64,000 nucleotides of DNA from Erythrobacter sp. 3-20A1M (lineage in GTDB: Bacteria; Pseudomonadota; Alphaproteobacteria; Sphingomonadales; Sphingomonadaceae), in contig NZ_CP045200.1 of NCBI RefSeq assembly GCF_018636735.1, positions 2,634,001 through 2,698,000 on the forward strand, given 5' to 3'. The translations under genes and the position numbers were made by a program. Of this stretch, positions 46,121 through 55,614 are shown in pieces. Under the pieces are notes generated by a model. The model worked only from the letters and a program-made list of their open reading frames with translations, did no database searches and had not been told where the DNA came from. The first letter of the stretch is position 1; each line of letters opens with the position of its first letter.

Positions 46121-47752
46121 GTGCGTGGGATCAGGGCAATATCCGCGTGGATCGCGGCGGCGGTCATGGCGGTGCCGCTCTCCGCGCAAACCGACGAAGC
46201 CTTGCCGCATCTGGAGAACCGCGACGGTCGGCACGCGCTGATCGTGGATGGCCGGCCTTTCACTATCCTCGGCGGCCAGGTGAACAATTCGAGCAATTAC
46301 GCGGCCGCCTTGCCGCAGGTCTGGCCGGTGCTCGATCGCATTCACGCCAACACGGTCGCCGTCCCCATCGCATGGGAGCAGATCGAGCCGGAGGAGGGGC
46401 GGTTCGACTTCTCGTTCCTGCAAACCCTGCTGGAAGAGGCGCGCACGCACGACAAACGCATCGTGCTGTTGTGGTTCGCGACCTGGAAGAACACCTCGCC
46501 CGGCTATACCCCGGCCTGGGTCAAGCTCGACAATGCGCGCTTCCCACGGATGAAGACCCGCGACGGGGGCGATAACTATGCCCTCTCGCCGATGTTCGAG
46601 ACGACGCGCGAAGCGGACAAGCGGGCATTCGTGCGGCTGATGACCTATCTACGTGATCACGATCCGCAAAACACGGTCATCATGGTCCAACCCGAGAACG
46701 AAGTGGGCAGCTATCGCAACCCGCGCGACTTCGGAGCGCGGGCGCAGGCGCTGTTCGAGGGGGCGGTGCCAGCCGAACTGGTTACCGGTTTGGGGAAAGT
46801 GCGCGGAACGTGGGCAGAAGTGTTCGGCGACCGGGCGGACCGCGCCTTCAACACCTGGTACACCGCGCGCTATATCGGCGACATCGCGGCGGCGGGGAAG
46901 GCGGTGAAGCCGCTGCCGATGTACGTCAACGCCGCGCTTTCCGATCCCTTCAACCCGCCCGATCCGATGGGCGTCGCGAGTGGCGGGCCGCAGCAGGACG
47001 TGCTCGATATCTGGAAGATCGCCGCGCCCGCGATCGATTTTGCCGCGCCCGATATTTACGACCGGAGCAGCCGGAACGTGGTCGCCTATCTCGATGCCTA
47101 TGCGCGGCCCGACAACGCTCTGTTCATCCCGGAGATCGGCAATGCGCGCGAATATGCGCGGTACTTCTACACCGCGATGGGGAAGGGGGCGATCGGCTTC
47201 ACCCCGTTCGGTATGGATGCGACCGGCTATTCCAACTTCCCGCTGGGGGCGAAGGCGCTGGACGAGCAGACGCTGTACGCCTTCGCGCGCAAATACGCCG
47301 CGATCGAGGCGCTGGGCGGCGCGTGGGCGCGGCTGGCCTTCACCCGGCCCACCTGGGGTGTCGCCAAGCCCGACGACGGCTCGGCGCAGTCGAAGACGTT
47401 CGGCAAATGGCAGGTGACGGCCAGCTACGGCGAATGGCAATTCGGGTTGAAGGAATGGACCTGGTTGAAGGCGGAACCGCCCGCCTGGGCCGATGAACCG
47501 GTCGGCGGCGCGCTGGTCGTGCAGCTTTCGCAGGACGAGTTCCTGGTTACCGGCGACCATGTGCGGATCACCTTCGACCGGGCCGAAAGCGGGCCGGAGA
47601 ACGGCATGGTGGTGCGGGTGGAGGAGGGGCGGTTCGACGCCGCCGGCGATTGGGTGATGGACCGGGTCTGGAACGGCGACCAGACCGATTACGGCCTCAA
47701 TTTCACCGATCGGCCGGTGTGGCTGAAGGTGACGATGGGCGCGTGGAAATGA
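46121..47752 (+). CDS. Secreted glycoside hydrolase (beta-galactosidase type, GH35/42-like with DUF5597 region)
   Basis: A 543-residue secreted enzyme. GTG at 46121 with GGGAGAG gives a signal peptide ending PLSAQ. The TIM-barrel opens '[23 protein letters not shown]' and '[23 protein letters not shown]', typical of GH35/GH42 beta-galactosidases. The likely acid/base Glu is in '[10 protein letters not shown]' and the nucleophile Glu in '[11 protein letters not shown]'. The C-terminal beta domain (DUF5597-like) includes '[12 protein letters not shown]'-like sequence near the end. It probably removes galactosyl or related sugars from plant polysaccharide. Its 3' end overlaps the convergent SGNH gene by 50 bp. 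Confidence 0.85.
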   Translation: MRGIRAISAWIAAAVMAVPLSAQTDEALPHLENRDGRHALIVDGRPFTILGGQVNNSSNYAAALPQVWPVLDRIHANTVAVPIAWEQIEPEEGRFDFSFLQTLLEEARTHDKRIVLLWFATWKNTSPGYTPAWVKLDNARFPRMKTRDGGDNYALSPMFETTREADKRAFVRLMTYLRDHDPQNTVIMVQPENEVGSYRNPRDFGARAQALFEGAVPAELVTGLGKVRGTWAEVFGDRADRAFNTWYTARYIGDIAAAGKAVKPLPMYVNAALSDPFNPPDPMGVASGGPQQDVLDIWKIAAPAIDFAAPDIYDRSSRNVVAYLDAYARPDNALFIPEIGNAREYARYFYTAMGKGAIGFTPFGMDATGYSNFPLGAKALDEQTLYAFARKYAAIEALGGAWARLAFTRPTWGVAKPDDGSAQSKTFGKWQVTASYGEWQFGLKEWTWLKAEPPAWADEPVGGALVVQLSQDEFLVTGDHVRITFDRAESGPENGMVVRVEEGRFDAAGDWVMDRVWNGDQTDYGLNFTDRPVWLKVTMGAWK

Positions 47753-48572
47753 GCGCCGGTCGATCGGCTAGCGCGCGCTCGATCGCGGCGAGAGCGAGCG
47801 GTTTCATCACGGCATAGCCCGCCGCGTTGGGGTGCACCCCGTCGCTCGACAGGCCCGGCCGCATCGCGCCCGCCGGGGTCGCCATCGCCGCGAAATAATC
47901 GACATAGGTGAAGCCGTTGTCGGCGGCGTAGGATTTCAGCCAGGCGTTCATCTCGCGAATGACCGGCACCGGCTGCTTGGTTCGAGCCCACGGGAACGCA
48001 CCGGCTGGCGGGATCGAGGCCAGGATGACGGCGATACCGTGCGCCCGCGCCAGTTCCGCCATGGAGCGGATATTGCCCTGCACGGTCTCGATCGTCGCCG
48101 CGCCGGTGTTGCCCGCGATGTCGTTCGTCCCCGCCATGATATGTACCGCCTGGGGATGGAGATCGATCACGTCCTGGCGGAAGCGGACCAGCATTTGCGG
48201 CGTGGTCTGCCCGCTGATGCCGCGATCCACGCGGCCATCCTCGAACAGGGCGGGTGCCAGGTTGATCCAGTTATCGGTGATCGAATCGCCCATGAAGACG
48301 ACGCGGACCGGCGCGCCGCTCTCTCTCAGCTGCGCATTGGCAGCGCGATAGCGGCACAGCTGGCCGAAATCGCGGGTCAGCATGTGCAGGTTCCACATCT
48401 GCCATTCTGCACCCTGTGGCACAGGATGACGGGGGCAGGGGTCGGCCACGATCCCCGCCGGATCATCGGCGTAAGGATCGCCCGGGATAGTCGTCTGGGC
48501 GGCTGCGGACGTAGCGGCGAAAAGGGTGAGGCCCGCGACGATCGCCATGCGCCATGTCCAGTGCCCGCTCAT
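47703..48572 (-). CDS. Secreted SGNH/GDSL hydrolase
   Basis: A 289-residue protein with a signal peptide ending TSAAAQ. SGNH motifs: block I '[13 protein letters not shown]' (Ser nucleophile), block II 'RGISGQTT' (Gly), block III '[12 protein letters not shown]' (Asn), block V '[12 protein letters not shown]' (Asp/His). Such enzymes deacetylate carbohydrates or cleave lipid esters. Placed against a glycoside hydrolase, it may act as a carbohydrate esterase. The C-terminal 17 residues overlap the opposite gene. Confidence 0.92.
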   Translation of the reverse strand: MSGHWTWRMAIVAGLTLFAATSAAAQTTIPGDPYADDPAGIVADPCPRHPVPQGAEWQMWNLHMLTRDFGQLCRYRAANAQLRESGAPVRVVFMGDSITDNWINLAPALFEDGRVDRGISGQTTPQMLVRFRQDVIDLHPQAVHIMAGTNDIAGNTGAATIETVQGNIRSMAELARAHGIAVILASIPPAGAFPWARTKQPVPVIREMNAWLKSYAADNGFTYVDYFAAMATPAGAMRPGLSSDGVHPNAAGYAVMKPLALAAIERALADRPALISTRPSSPSATPADR

Positions 48573-48688
48573 CTTCCCTCCCGCGTGGACGCGCCGAAGC
48601 GGACCATGCCCCGCGCCTTGACCGTAGCGATAGGATTTCGGGGGACGAATGCCTACCCGAATGCGCGCTTTCTACACCGGAGAGGATA

Positions 48689-49213
48689 TTACAGCGGACG
48701 CCGGCCCAGCACGTTGCCGGGCGAGCTGTAGCGGCACACCATGATCTCCTCGCGCTCGCCGCGCGCCATGCCGCATCCGACCTTGCGGGTCTGCTGCCAG
48801 ACGAGCTGCGTGTAATGGCTCACATCCTGGACCCGGCCCGTCCTGCTGTTGGCCGGGAAGACGCCTTTGACGAATGCCTGCTTCTCCGCGATCCACAGGC
48901 CGACCATCGACTCCGGCGCATAGGCACCCACGGTCCCGCCCCAGATATTCTCGCCTTCCAGCGGCTCTCCGGGGCGATTGGGCGAGTGTTCGAAACGGCC
49001 GGTCCGGGCCAGATGTTCGGCCCATTCTTGCGCATTGTCGGCCAGGTCGGGGTCCCAGGCCAAGGGCGAGACGCCCATCTGCGCGCGCTCTTCGTTATGC
49101 ACGGCGAGCACGCGCTGATCGAAATCGCCGAGCCGAGTCTGTACGCCCGTTGAAAGTGTGAGGACCGCACCCAGAAGTGCGGACTTTGCCAGAAGCTTGC
49201 CGAACTGTCGCAT
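48689..49213 (-). CDS. CAP-domain (SCP/PR-1-like) secreted protein
   Basis: A 174-residue protein with a signal peptide and CAP domain. 'VLAVHNEERAQMGVSPLAWDPDLADNAQEWAEHLARTGRFEHSP' supplies the His/Glu pair, 'GENIW' is the CAP signature, and 'VSHYTQLVWQQTRKVGCGMA' and 'MVCRYSSPGNVLGRRP' complete the fold. Bacterial CAP proteins are of uncertain function, some linked to lipid or polysaccharide binding. It is monocistronic, about 115 bp from either neighbour. Confidence 0.92.
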   Translation of the reverse strand: MRQFGKLLAKSALLGAVLTLSTGVQTRLGDFDQRVLAVHNEERAQMGVSPLAWDPDLADNAQEWAEHLARTGRFEHSPNRPGEPLEGENIWGGTVGAYAPESMVGLWIAEKQAFVKGVFPANSRTGRVQDVSHYTQLVWQQTRKVGCGMARGEREEIMVCRYSSPGNVLGRRPL

Positions 49214-49328
49214 GGTCTTTCCCCGCTACTTGCGAGGAATTCTGCCAGTCGGCCCTGAAGTGAGGGTTCAGAGGAACGCTTAAGGGGATTTAACCATTCC
49301 GCCCTGTCGCGGTTCTCTGGATGGTCCG

Positions 49329-49958
49329 TCAGGTGGAGCGGACGATCACGACCCGGTCGCCCTTTTGGGCGATCGCGAACAGCTTGGCTGCGAAGCCGGG
49401 GGGCAAGCCTATACAGCCATGGGTCGCATGGTCGGCGGCCATCGGGCTTGCATGCAGAGCCACGCCATCGTCGGTGATGAACATGGCGTATGGCATGGCG
49501 GCATCGTAGGATCGCGACCGATAATCGCGATGCTTCGACAAGATGTGAAAGGTTCCCTCCGGCGTGGGCATTCCCGGTCCGCCGTAAACGACCACCGCGG
49601 TGCCGATTTCGTGGCCTGCGCGGAAGACCGAGGCCATCTGGCGGCGAAGATCGACCCACACGGTCAGCGGGCCATCGGGCGCGTCGCCTTCTTCCCAGCG
49701 GAAATCCCCATGGTGCAAGGACCCGCGGACTTTCAGCAGCGATACGGTATCGGCCGGCATCAGCTTGCGCTGGTTCGCCCGTTCGACCTGCTGCGGAGTA
49801 GGGAAATCATGCGTGATGTCTTGCACGCTGGCAGGCTCGATCGGCGTCGTAGCTGCGGAAGCCGTCGGGGGATCGGCAGCGCGTTCGCCGCTGATGGCCG
49901 CATAAGCCGCCACCGCCACGAACAGCGCAATCCCGGCCGCGACGAGAAAACGGATCAC
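49329..49958 (-). CDS. L,D-transpeptidase (YkuD family)
   Basis: A 209-residue protein with an N-terminal anchor or signal (MIRFLVAAGIALFVAVAAYAA). The YkuD domain includes 'TVWVDLRRQMASVFRAGHEIGTAVVVYGGPGMPTPEGTFHIL' and the catalytic 'HASPMAADHATHGCIGLPPGFA', with His, His and Cys of the HxxxxxxxxxHGC motif. It makes or remodels peptidoglycan cross-links or attaches proteins. The start is GTG at 49958 and overlaps the stop of the PEP-CTERM gene upstream by 4 bp. Confidence 0.92.
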   Translation of the reverse strand: MIRFLVAAGIALFVAVAAYAAISGERAADPPTASAATTPIEPASVQDITHDFPTPQQVERANQRKLMPADTVSLLKVRGSLHHGDFRWEEGDAPDGPLTVWVDLRRQMASVFRAGHEIGTAVVVYGGPGMPTPEGTFHILSKHRDYRSRSYDAAMPYAMFITDDGVALHASPMAADHATHGCIGLPPGFAAKLFAIAQKGDRVVIVRST

Positions 49959-50623
49959 GAGAACGCGGTGGAACGGCCCTGCGGCGCGGCCGCCCTGATG
50001 CGACGGCGCAGCGTTCCTCCGGTCAGGAAAAAGCCGAGGATGAGCAGCATCCAGGTCGACGGTTCGGGAACGGCGCTGGGCGGAGGCGGGGGCGGGGGAG
50101 TGGGCGTTTCGCCACCACCGCCGGGGGTGCCGCCGCCACCGCCACCGGTTCCGCCGCCGCTCGGGGGCGGCGCGGGGAAATAGCCGCCGGTGCCGGGTCC
50201 GCCGGGAAAGCCACCGTTCGGCGTCCCCGGGGGGGTGACGATGGTGGGCGGACCAGCGGAGTCGGGAATGATGACCGATGTCGGCCCGTTCTCCGCCGGG
50301 AGGTCGGGTATCTCGGGGAAAATCTTACCCAGAGCGCGCTGTTCGGGAGTGCCGGCGGACGCCGGGCCTGGACCCGCGGCCGCAACGGCCGGCCCCAATG
50401 CCCGATTACCCTTTACCTTCAGCGGAGTGGTGCCCGACCGTTCGCCAGGCGAGCGATCGAGGAAATCGTTTATCGCATCCTCGGTCTGCTGCATCAGTCG
50501 CGCTGAATTCCCCTCCTGCGCGACCCAGATCGCGGCGGGCGCAGCGACAAGCAAGGCGAGCGCGGCGGCAAGGCCCGCGCGGCGTTTCCGGTTGAGAGAA
50601 GTCAATCTACGCATAATTGCCAT
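49955..50623 (-). CDS. PEP-CTERM-sorted exported protein
   Basis: A 222-residue protein with an N-terminal TM/signal segment and a helical region (RLMQQTEDAINDFLDR). A long Pro/Gly-rich stretch (mostly PPG and GGG, residues about 115-185) precedes the C-terminal sorting signal 'VPEPSTWMLLILGFFLTGGTLRRR'. This PEPxxW variant with a basic end is common in sphingomonads and is processed by exosortase-type systems. The function is unknown; such proteins are often surface or matrix components. ATG at 50623 or 50614 are both possible. Confidence 0.82.
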   Translation of the reverse strand: MAIMRRLTSLNRKRRAGLAAALALLVAAPAAIWVAQEGNSARLMQQTEDAINDFLDRSPGERSGTTPLKVKGNRALGPAVAAAGPGPASAGTPEQRALGKIFPEIPDLPAENGPTSVIIPDSAGPPTIVTPPGTPNGGFPGGPGTGGYFPAPPPSGGGTGGGGGGTPGGGGETPTPPPPPPPSAVPEPSTWMLLILGFFLTGGTLRRRIRAAAPQGRSTAFS

Positions 50624-51106
50624 CGCTGGACGCCTGCGACCGATCGCACGCGCCTTTCCAACTCTCGGTAGCAGACAGGGCTGCCACGCGCGAATGGGAC
50701 GCGCCGTCTGTCGCGTAGCAGGACATACCGGTCGGAAGATGATTAACGGGCGATCCATCGCAGCCAAGCATCGGCCGGTTGCCCGTCGCGTCCTCCCTGC
50801 TCGCCATGATGATCATTGGTTTATTCCCCGTTAACCACTCATTACTCGTAAGCCATGCTAAGGTTCCCGGCCAGCGGAAACTTTCCGCAATATTACATAG
50901 GGTTCCAATCGCGCCACGCCCGGGCGCCGAGATGGCAGGCAGGGCTGAACCCGCTGCGGCGAATGGGACGCGTGGACCGCGTTCCGCCATTCCGCGTGCA
51001 CTGGACCCGAAATCGCTTTAATCCCCTTGCGCGACACCGGGATATGGCGAATAAGGTAGCGCTACCATAACACGGCGGCGAAGACCGCGGTACGGGAGGG
51101 AAATTA
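50624..51106. other. Intergenic region upstream of sugar-transporter gene
   Basis: Nearly 500 bases without a convincing gene between the PEP-CTERM gene and the MFS gene (divergent). Other than the LacI-type operator at its right end I see no feature. Short frames here are Arg/Pro-rich and unsupported. Confidence 0.5.
51055..51066. promoter_or_regulatory. LacI-type operator before MFS gene
   Basis: Perfect 12-bp palindrome GGTAGCGCTACC, 41 bases before the MFS start. GGTAGCGCTA also occurs before the TonB receptor at 59.82 kb. The central CG and arms match LacI/GalR-family operators used for sugar clusters in alphaproteobacteria. No LacI gene is in the window. Confidence 0.7.
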
Positions 51107-52560
51107 ATGGAATCGAGCCGGAACAGCGTCAATATGGCGCTTATCTCCGCCATCGTGGCGGTCGCTACGATCGGCGGATTGCTGTTCGGGTATGACAGCG
51201 GCGCGGTCAATGGGACCGAAGACGGCCTCAAAAACGCCTTCCAACTGAACGATTTCTGGTTCGGCCTCACGGTCGGATCGCTTCTGATCGGCTGTGCGGC
51301 GGGCGCGTTCTTCGCGGGCCGTCTGGCGGACGTGTTCGGGCGGCGGCGCGTCATGCTGATCGCTGCGACCCTGTTCGTGGTCGGGGCGCTGGTTCAGGGC
51401 TTCATCCAGATACATCCGATCTTCGTGCTGGCGCGGTTCGCCGGCGGCATGGCGGTCGGCGCTGCCAGCGTGCTGTCACCCCTGTATATTTCCGAAGTCG
51501 CCCCGGCGAAAATCCGTGGCCGACTCACGACCGTGCAGCAGGTGATGATCATCACGGGCCTCACTGCCGCCTTCGTCGTCAATTATTTCCTCGCGCAGGC
51601 GGCGGGCAACTCGCTGGGTATCGTCGGCGGTCTGCCCGCCTGGCGCTGGATGTATCTGGCGCAGGCGGTCCCCGCGGTTGTGTTTCTCGTGTCGCTTCTG
51701 TTCATTCCGGAAAGCCCTCGCTTTTTGGTGGCGAAGGGTCGGGATGAGGAGGCGCATGCCGTGCTGACCCGCCTGTTCGGTCCGACGGAGGCGACGCGCA
51801 AGGTCGCCGACATTCGCCGCACATTCAGCGATGATCATCGCCCGCGCCTGTCCGACGTGACGCAGAAGGGCACCATCTTCCGCCCGATCGTCTGGGCCGG
51901 CATCCTGATCGCCACGTTCCAGCAATTCGTCGGCATCAACGTGATCTTCTACTACGGGTCCACCCTGTGGAAGCTGGCGGGGGTCTCCGAAGAGGTGGCG
52001 CTGGAGCGCAACATCCTGTCCGGCGTCGTCTCGATCGCCGCCGTGTTCGCCGCCCTGCTTCTGATCGACCGGATCGGGCGCAAGCCGCTGCTGATGATCG
52101 GATCGGTCGGGATGGCGATTTCGCTCGGCGCGATGACGTATATCTTCAGCCAGGGTGCGCTCGACGCTAGCGGCAATCTGTCGCTGTCCCCGGACCTCGG
52201 CCTGGGGGCGGTGGTCGCGGCGAACATTTACGTGATCTCTTCAACTTCAGTTGGGGCCCGGTGATGTGGGTGATGCTGGGGGAGATGTTCCCCAACCAGA
52301 TCCGCGGTTCGGCGCTCGCGGTGGCGGGGCTTGCCCAATGGGTCGCAAACTACCTGGTGGTACAGACCTTCCCCGCGATGGCCAGCGGGCTCGGCCTTTC
52401 GACCACCTACGCATTCTACACCGTGGGCGCGGCGGTCAGCTTCTTCCTGGTCAAGCGGTTCATCAACGAGACCAAGGGCAAGGAGCTGGAAGAGATGGAA
52501 GGCTGGGACGCACCCTCGGCCGCCGGCGATGCCATCGCGCCCAAGACGCGCATCGATTGA
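51107..52560 (+). pseudogene. MFS sugar transporter gene with single-base frameshift
   Basis: The first frame (51107-52264) gives about 378 residues of a sugar-porter MFS protein: 'LLFGYDSGAVNGTEDGL', 'GRLADVFGRRRVML' (motif A), 'PESPRFLVAKGRDEEA' and 'FQQFVGINVIFYYGS'. At about 52239-52242 the frame is lost. The normal continuation 'FNFSWGPVMWVMLGEMFPN' and 'ETKGKELEEMEGW' is intact in the next frame to 52560. One missing T in a TTT run explains it. It is either a real inactivation or an assembly/sequencing error; an intact gene would fit sugar import for this cluster. Confidence 0.87.
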
Positions 52561-52612
52561 AGGACGCGCCGCCGGGCTGGTACGTACCCGCCCGGCGGCC
52601 TAGCCTGACCCG

Positions 52613-54139
52613 ATGACGCAAAAGCCCCGCGAGCCCGTTCGCGTCGTCGTACTCGGCGGCGGCACTGCCGGCTGGATGACGGCGGCCGGTATCGCGGCGC
52701 TGTTGCCCGACCTCGCGACAGTCGAGCTGGTCGAAAGCGACGATATCGGTATCATCGGCGTCGGAGAGGCGACCTTGCCGCATATTCGCGGCTTCGTGGA
52801 ACGGCTCGGCATCGACGAAGCTGCGTTCATGAAGGCGACCCATGCGACCTACAAGCTCGGGATCGATTTCCGCGATTTCGGGCGCATCGGCGAAAGCTAT
52901 ATCCACCCCTTCGGCACGTTCGGAGAGAAGGTCGCCGATGTCGGCTTCCACCATTATTGGCTGGAAATGCAGCGGCGGGGCATGGCCGGGTCGCTGGGCG
53001 ACTATTCCTTCGCCGTGGGCGCCGCGCGCGCCAACCGCTTCGCACCTCCCGAGATGGGCGAAGGGCTCGGTTCCACCTATGGCTATGCCTATCAGTTCGA
53101 CGCGACGCTGTTCGGCCCGTTCATGCGGCAGCATGGGCTGAAGCTTGGCGTCACCCGGCACGAAGGTCTGGTGACCGGCGTCGAACGCGATGGAGAGAAC
53201 GGGAACGTAACCGCGCTGGTCCTGCAGGACGGACGGCGGATCGAGGGCGACCTCTTCGTCGATTGCTCCGGCTTTCGCTCGCTGCTGCTGGGCGGCGAGA
53301 TGGCGGAAGAGTGGGAAGACTGGACCCACTGGCTGCCCTGCGACCGCGCCGCCGCCATGCCCTGCGCCCATGTCGATGGCGAGCCCTTGCGACCTTACAC
53401 CACGGCCACAGCGATGCCCGCGGGCTGGCGCTGGCAGATCCCGTTGCAGCACCGCATGGGCAATGGTTACGTATTCTCGAGCGCGCATCTGGACGAGGAT
53501 CGCGCCTGCGAGGCGATCCGCAACGCGGCGGAGGGCGAGCCACTGGCGGACCCGCGCGTGCTCCGCTTCCGCCCCGGCAGGCGGCGCAAGTCATGGTCGC
53601 ACAATGTCATCGGGGTCGGGCTGTCGAGCGGGTTCCTCGAACCGCTGGAATCGACCTCGATCTATCTCGCGCAGATGGCGATCACCTATCTGATCGAGCT
53701 GTTCCCGGATGGCCGCGCGATCGATCCGCGCGACCGGGCCGCGTTCAACCGGCTGGTCGACATGGAATACGACCGGGTGCGCGATTTCCTGATCCTGCAT
53801 TACCACGCGACCACGCGCGACGATTCCGAATTCTGGAATCACCTGCGAACCATGACCGTCCCCGACAGCCTGGCGGAGAAGATGGCGCTGTGGCGCGAGA
53901 CCGGCCGGGTCGAGCGCTACGAGGACGGGTTGTTCTACGATGCCAGCTGGATCGCGGTCTATGTCGGCCAGGGATTGCTGCCCGAACGCCACGATCCGCG
54001 CGCCGCTATCGCCGATCCCGAACGGGTGAAGGGCGCGCTCGACAGCCTGCGACATGCTATCACCGCCCAAGTTGACGCCATGCCGGACCACCGCGCGTAC
54101 CTGCGGCGCGAGGCCGGGCGACTGGCCGACGCCGCATGA
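52613..54139 (+). CDS. Tryptophan-halogenase-family flavoprotein
   Basis: A 508-residue FAD protein. 'VVVLGGGTAGWMTAAGIAALL' is the FAD-binding GxGxxG. Lys81 in 'THATYKLGIDF' corresponds to the halogenase catalytic Lys. 'GWRWQIPLQHR' (W272-P277) is the WxWxIP motif that keeps the enzyme from acting as a monooxygenase. 'FLEPLESTSIYL' carries the conserved Glu. Such genes in sphingomonad and Caulobacter sugar clusters have unproven substrates, so tryptophan should not be assumed. It is 53 bp after the MFS gene and overlaps the next gene by 4 bp. Confidence 0.88.
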   Translation: MTQKPREPVRVVVLGGGTAGWMTAAGIAALLPDLATVELVESDDIGIIGVGEATLPHIRGFVERLGIDEAAFMKATHATYKLGIDFRDFGRIGESYIHPFGTFGEKVADVGFHHYWLEMQRRGMAGSLGDYSFAVGAARANRFAPPEMGEGLGSTYGYAYQFDATLFGPFMRQHGLKLGVTRHEGLVTGVERDGENGNVTALVLQDGRRIEGDLFVDCSGFRSLLLGGEMAEEWEDWTHWLPCDRAAAMPCAHVDGEPLRPYTTATAMPAGWRWQIPLQHRMGNGYVFSSAHLDEDRACEAIRNAAEGEPLADPRVLRFRPGRRRKSWSHNVIGVGLSSGFLEPLESTSIYLAQMAITYLIELFPDGRAIDPRDRAAFNRLVDMEYDRVRDFLILHYHATTRDDSEFWNHLRTMTVPDSLAEKMALWRETGRVERYEDGLFYDASWIAVYVGQGLLPERHDPRAAIADPERVKGALDSLRHAITAQVDAMPDHRAYLRREAGRLADAA

Positions 54140-55614
54140 GCGAGGCGCGCGAACCGCTGCGCCATATCGCCATCGCCGGGGCGGGGCAGGTCGGCGTGCT
54201 CGCCGCCATCGCAATGAAGCGTGCGCTGCCGATGGCGGAAGTGACGGTGATCGGCATTCCGCTCGACCCGACTGCCTTCGCCGATCACGCCGCCACCGCG
54301 CTGCCGTTCACGCTCCGGATGCACGACCGGTTCGGTATCCCGGAGGAACTGCTGGTGACCCGCGCCGGGGGCAGTCACCGGCTCGTCACGCGCTATCTCG
54401 GCTGGAGCGGGGAGGGGCACCGAGGTTCCTTCGCCTATGGTGCCGCGATCGACCCCGCGCTGAAGACGGCGTTCGCCCGGGAGTGGGGCGGGGGGGCGGC
54501 GAGCGGCACGGGCGTCGATCGGCCTGCCGGGTCACTGGCGGAGGTGCTGGCCGATGCCGGTCGTTTCGCGTCCCCTGCGCCCGGCGATCCATCGCCGCTC
54601 GGCAAGGTGGAATACGCCCTGCGCTGGAATCCGCCCGCCTATCGCGATCTGCTGATCGCGGCGGCGCAGCAGATCGGCGTGCGCTACCTGCCCGACGATA
54701 TCGCGGGCGGGGAGCCCAACGGCCAGGGCGGCTTCGGCGCGCTTGCCTTGGCGAGCGGGGCGCGGCTGCCGACCGACCTGATCCTCGATTGCACCGGGCC
54801 TGCAACGCGGTTGCTGTCGGTCGTGCCCGGCTATCGGCGTGAGGACTGGTCGGATTTCCTGCCCCTGCGCACACTCATGGTCATGCCGCCGCGCGAACCG
54901 GTCGCGGCGCTGGAGGACCGCTTCTCGCTGCGCGCCGAAGGTTGGCTGAGTGAGATGGCCGGGCGCGATGGCGTGCGCGCCTCGCTTGGCGTCACGCACA
55001 CCGTGGCTGAGGATGCGGCGCAGCGCGCTCTGGGGGGCGAACCGCAGATCGTGCTGCCGGTCGCGCCGGGGTGCGCAGGGCAGGCGTGGCTCGGCAATGT
55101 GGTCGCGCTGGGCGATGCCGCCGCGACGTTCGAGCCGCTGGGCTTCCTCAATCTCGATCTCGCGCACCGGCAGCTCGACCTGCTGCTGGAACTGCTGCCG
55201 GGTCGCGATATCCGCCCCGGCGAGCGTCGCGAGTTCAACCGCCGCGCCGCGCTGATGGCAGTGGCGGTCCGCGATACGCTGGCCACACATTACGCCACGT
55301 CGCGCGCACGGGCGGTCTTCGGTCCGGCGCAATTGCCCGATGGCCTTGCGATCGCGCTCGATCAGTTCGCCCGGCGCGGTCGCCTGCCGTTTCAGGAGGA
55401 GGCACCGTTCCTTGGCGAGGAACGGCAGGCGCTGCTTGCCGCGCTGGGCCATCCGCAGGGGACTCCGCCGCAAAGCCGGGCAGGGCAGGATGGCGTCGCC
55501 CGCGCGGCGCGGAGAGAGTTCGCCGAGAAGGCGGAAGCCGCGCTCGCCGCCGCGCCGCCCTATCGCGAATGGCTGCTCCGGGTGCTCGAAGCTAACCGAG
55601 CGCCTGGCGGATGA
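54136..55614 (+). CDS. Divergent halogenase-like flavoprotein lacking catalytic motifs
   Basis: A 492-residue protein translationally coupled to the preceding halogenase (ATGA). A Rossmann start 'HIAIAGAGQVGVLAAIAMKRALP' and 'LILDCTGPATRLLSVVPGYRREDW' are related to the halogenase fold. 'GNVVALGDAAATFEPLGFLNLDLAHRQLDLLLELLP' matches the equivalent C-terminal FAD region. The catalytic-Lys motif and the WxWxIP motif are absent. It may be a partner subunit, a reductase or a repurposed oxidoreductase. Its 3' end overlaps the convergent cupin gene by 23 bp. Confidence 0.75.
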   Translation: MSEAREPLRHIAIAGAGQVGVLAAIAMKRALPMAEVTVIGIPLDPTAFADHAATALPFTLRMHDRFGIPEELLVTRAGGSHRLVTRYLGWSGEGHRGSFAYGAAIDPALKTAFAREWGGGAASGTGVDRPAGSLAEVLADAGRFASPAPGDPSPLGKVEYALRWNPPAYRDLLIAAAQQIGVRYLPDDIAGGEPNGQGGFGALALASGARLPTDLILDCTGPATRLLSVVPGYRREDWSDFLPLRTLMVMPPREPVAALEDRFSLRAEGWLSEMAGRDGVRASLGVTHTVAEDAAQRALGGEPQIVLPVAPGCAGQAWLGNVVALGDAAATFEPLGFLNLDLAHRQLDLLLELLPGRDIRPGERREFNRRAALMAVAVRDTLATHYATSRARAVFGPAQLPDGLAIALDQFARRGRLPFQEEAPFLGEERQALLAALGHPQGTPPQSRAGQDGVARAARREFAEKAEAALAAAPPYREWLLRVLEANRAPGG

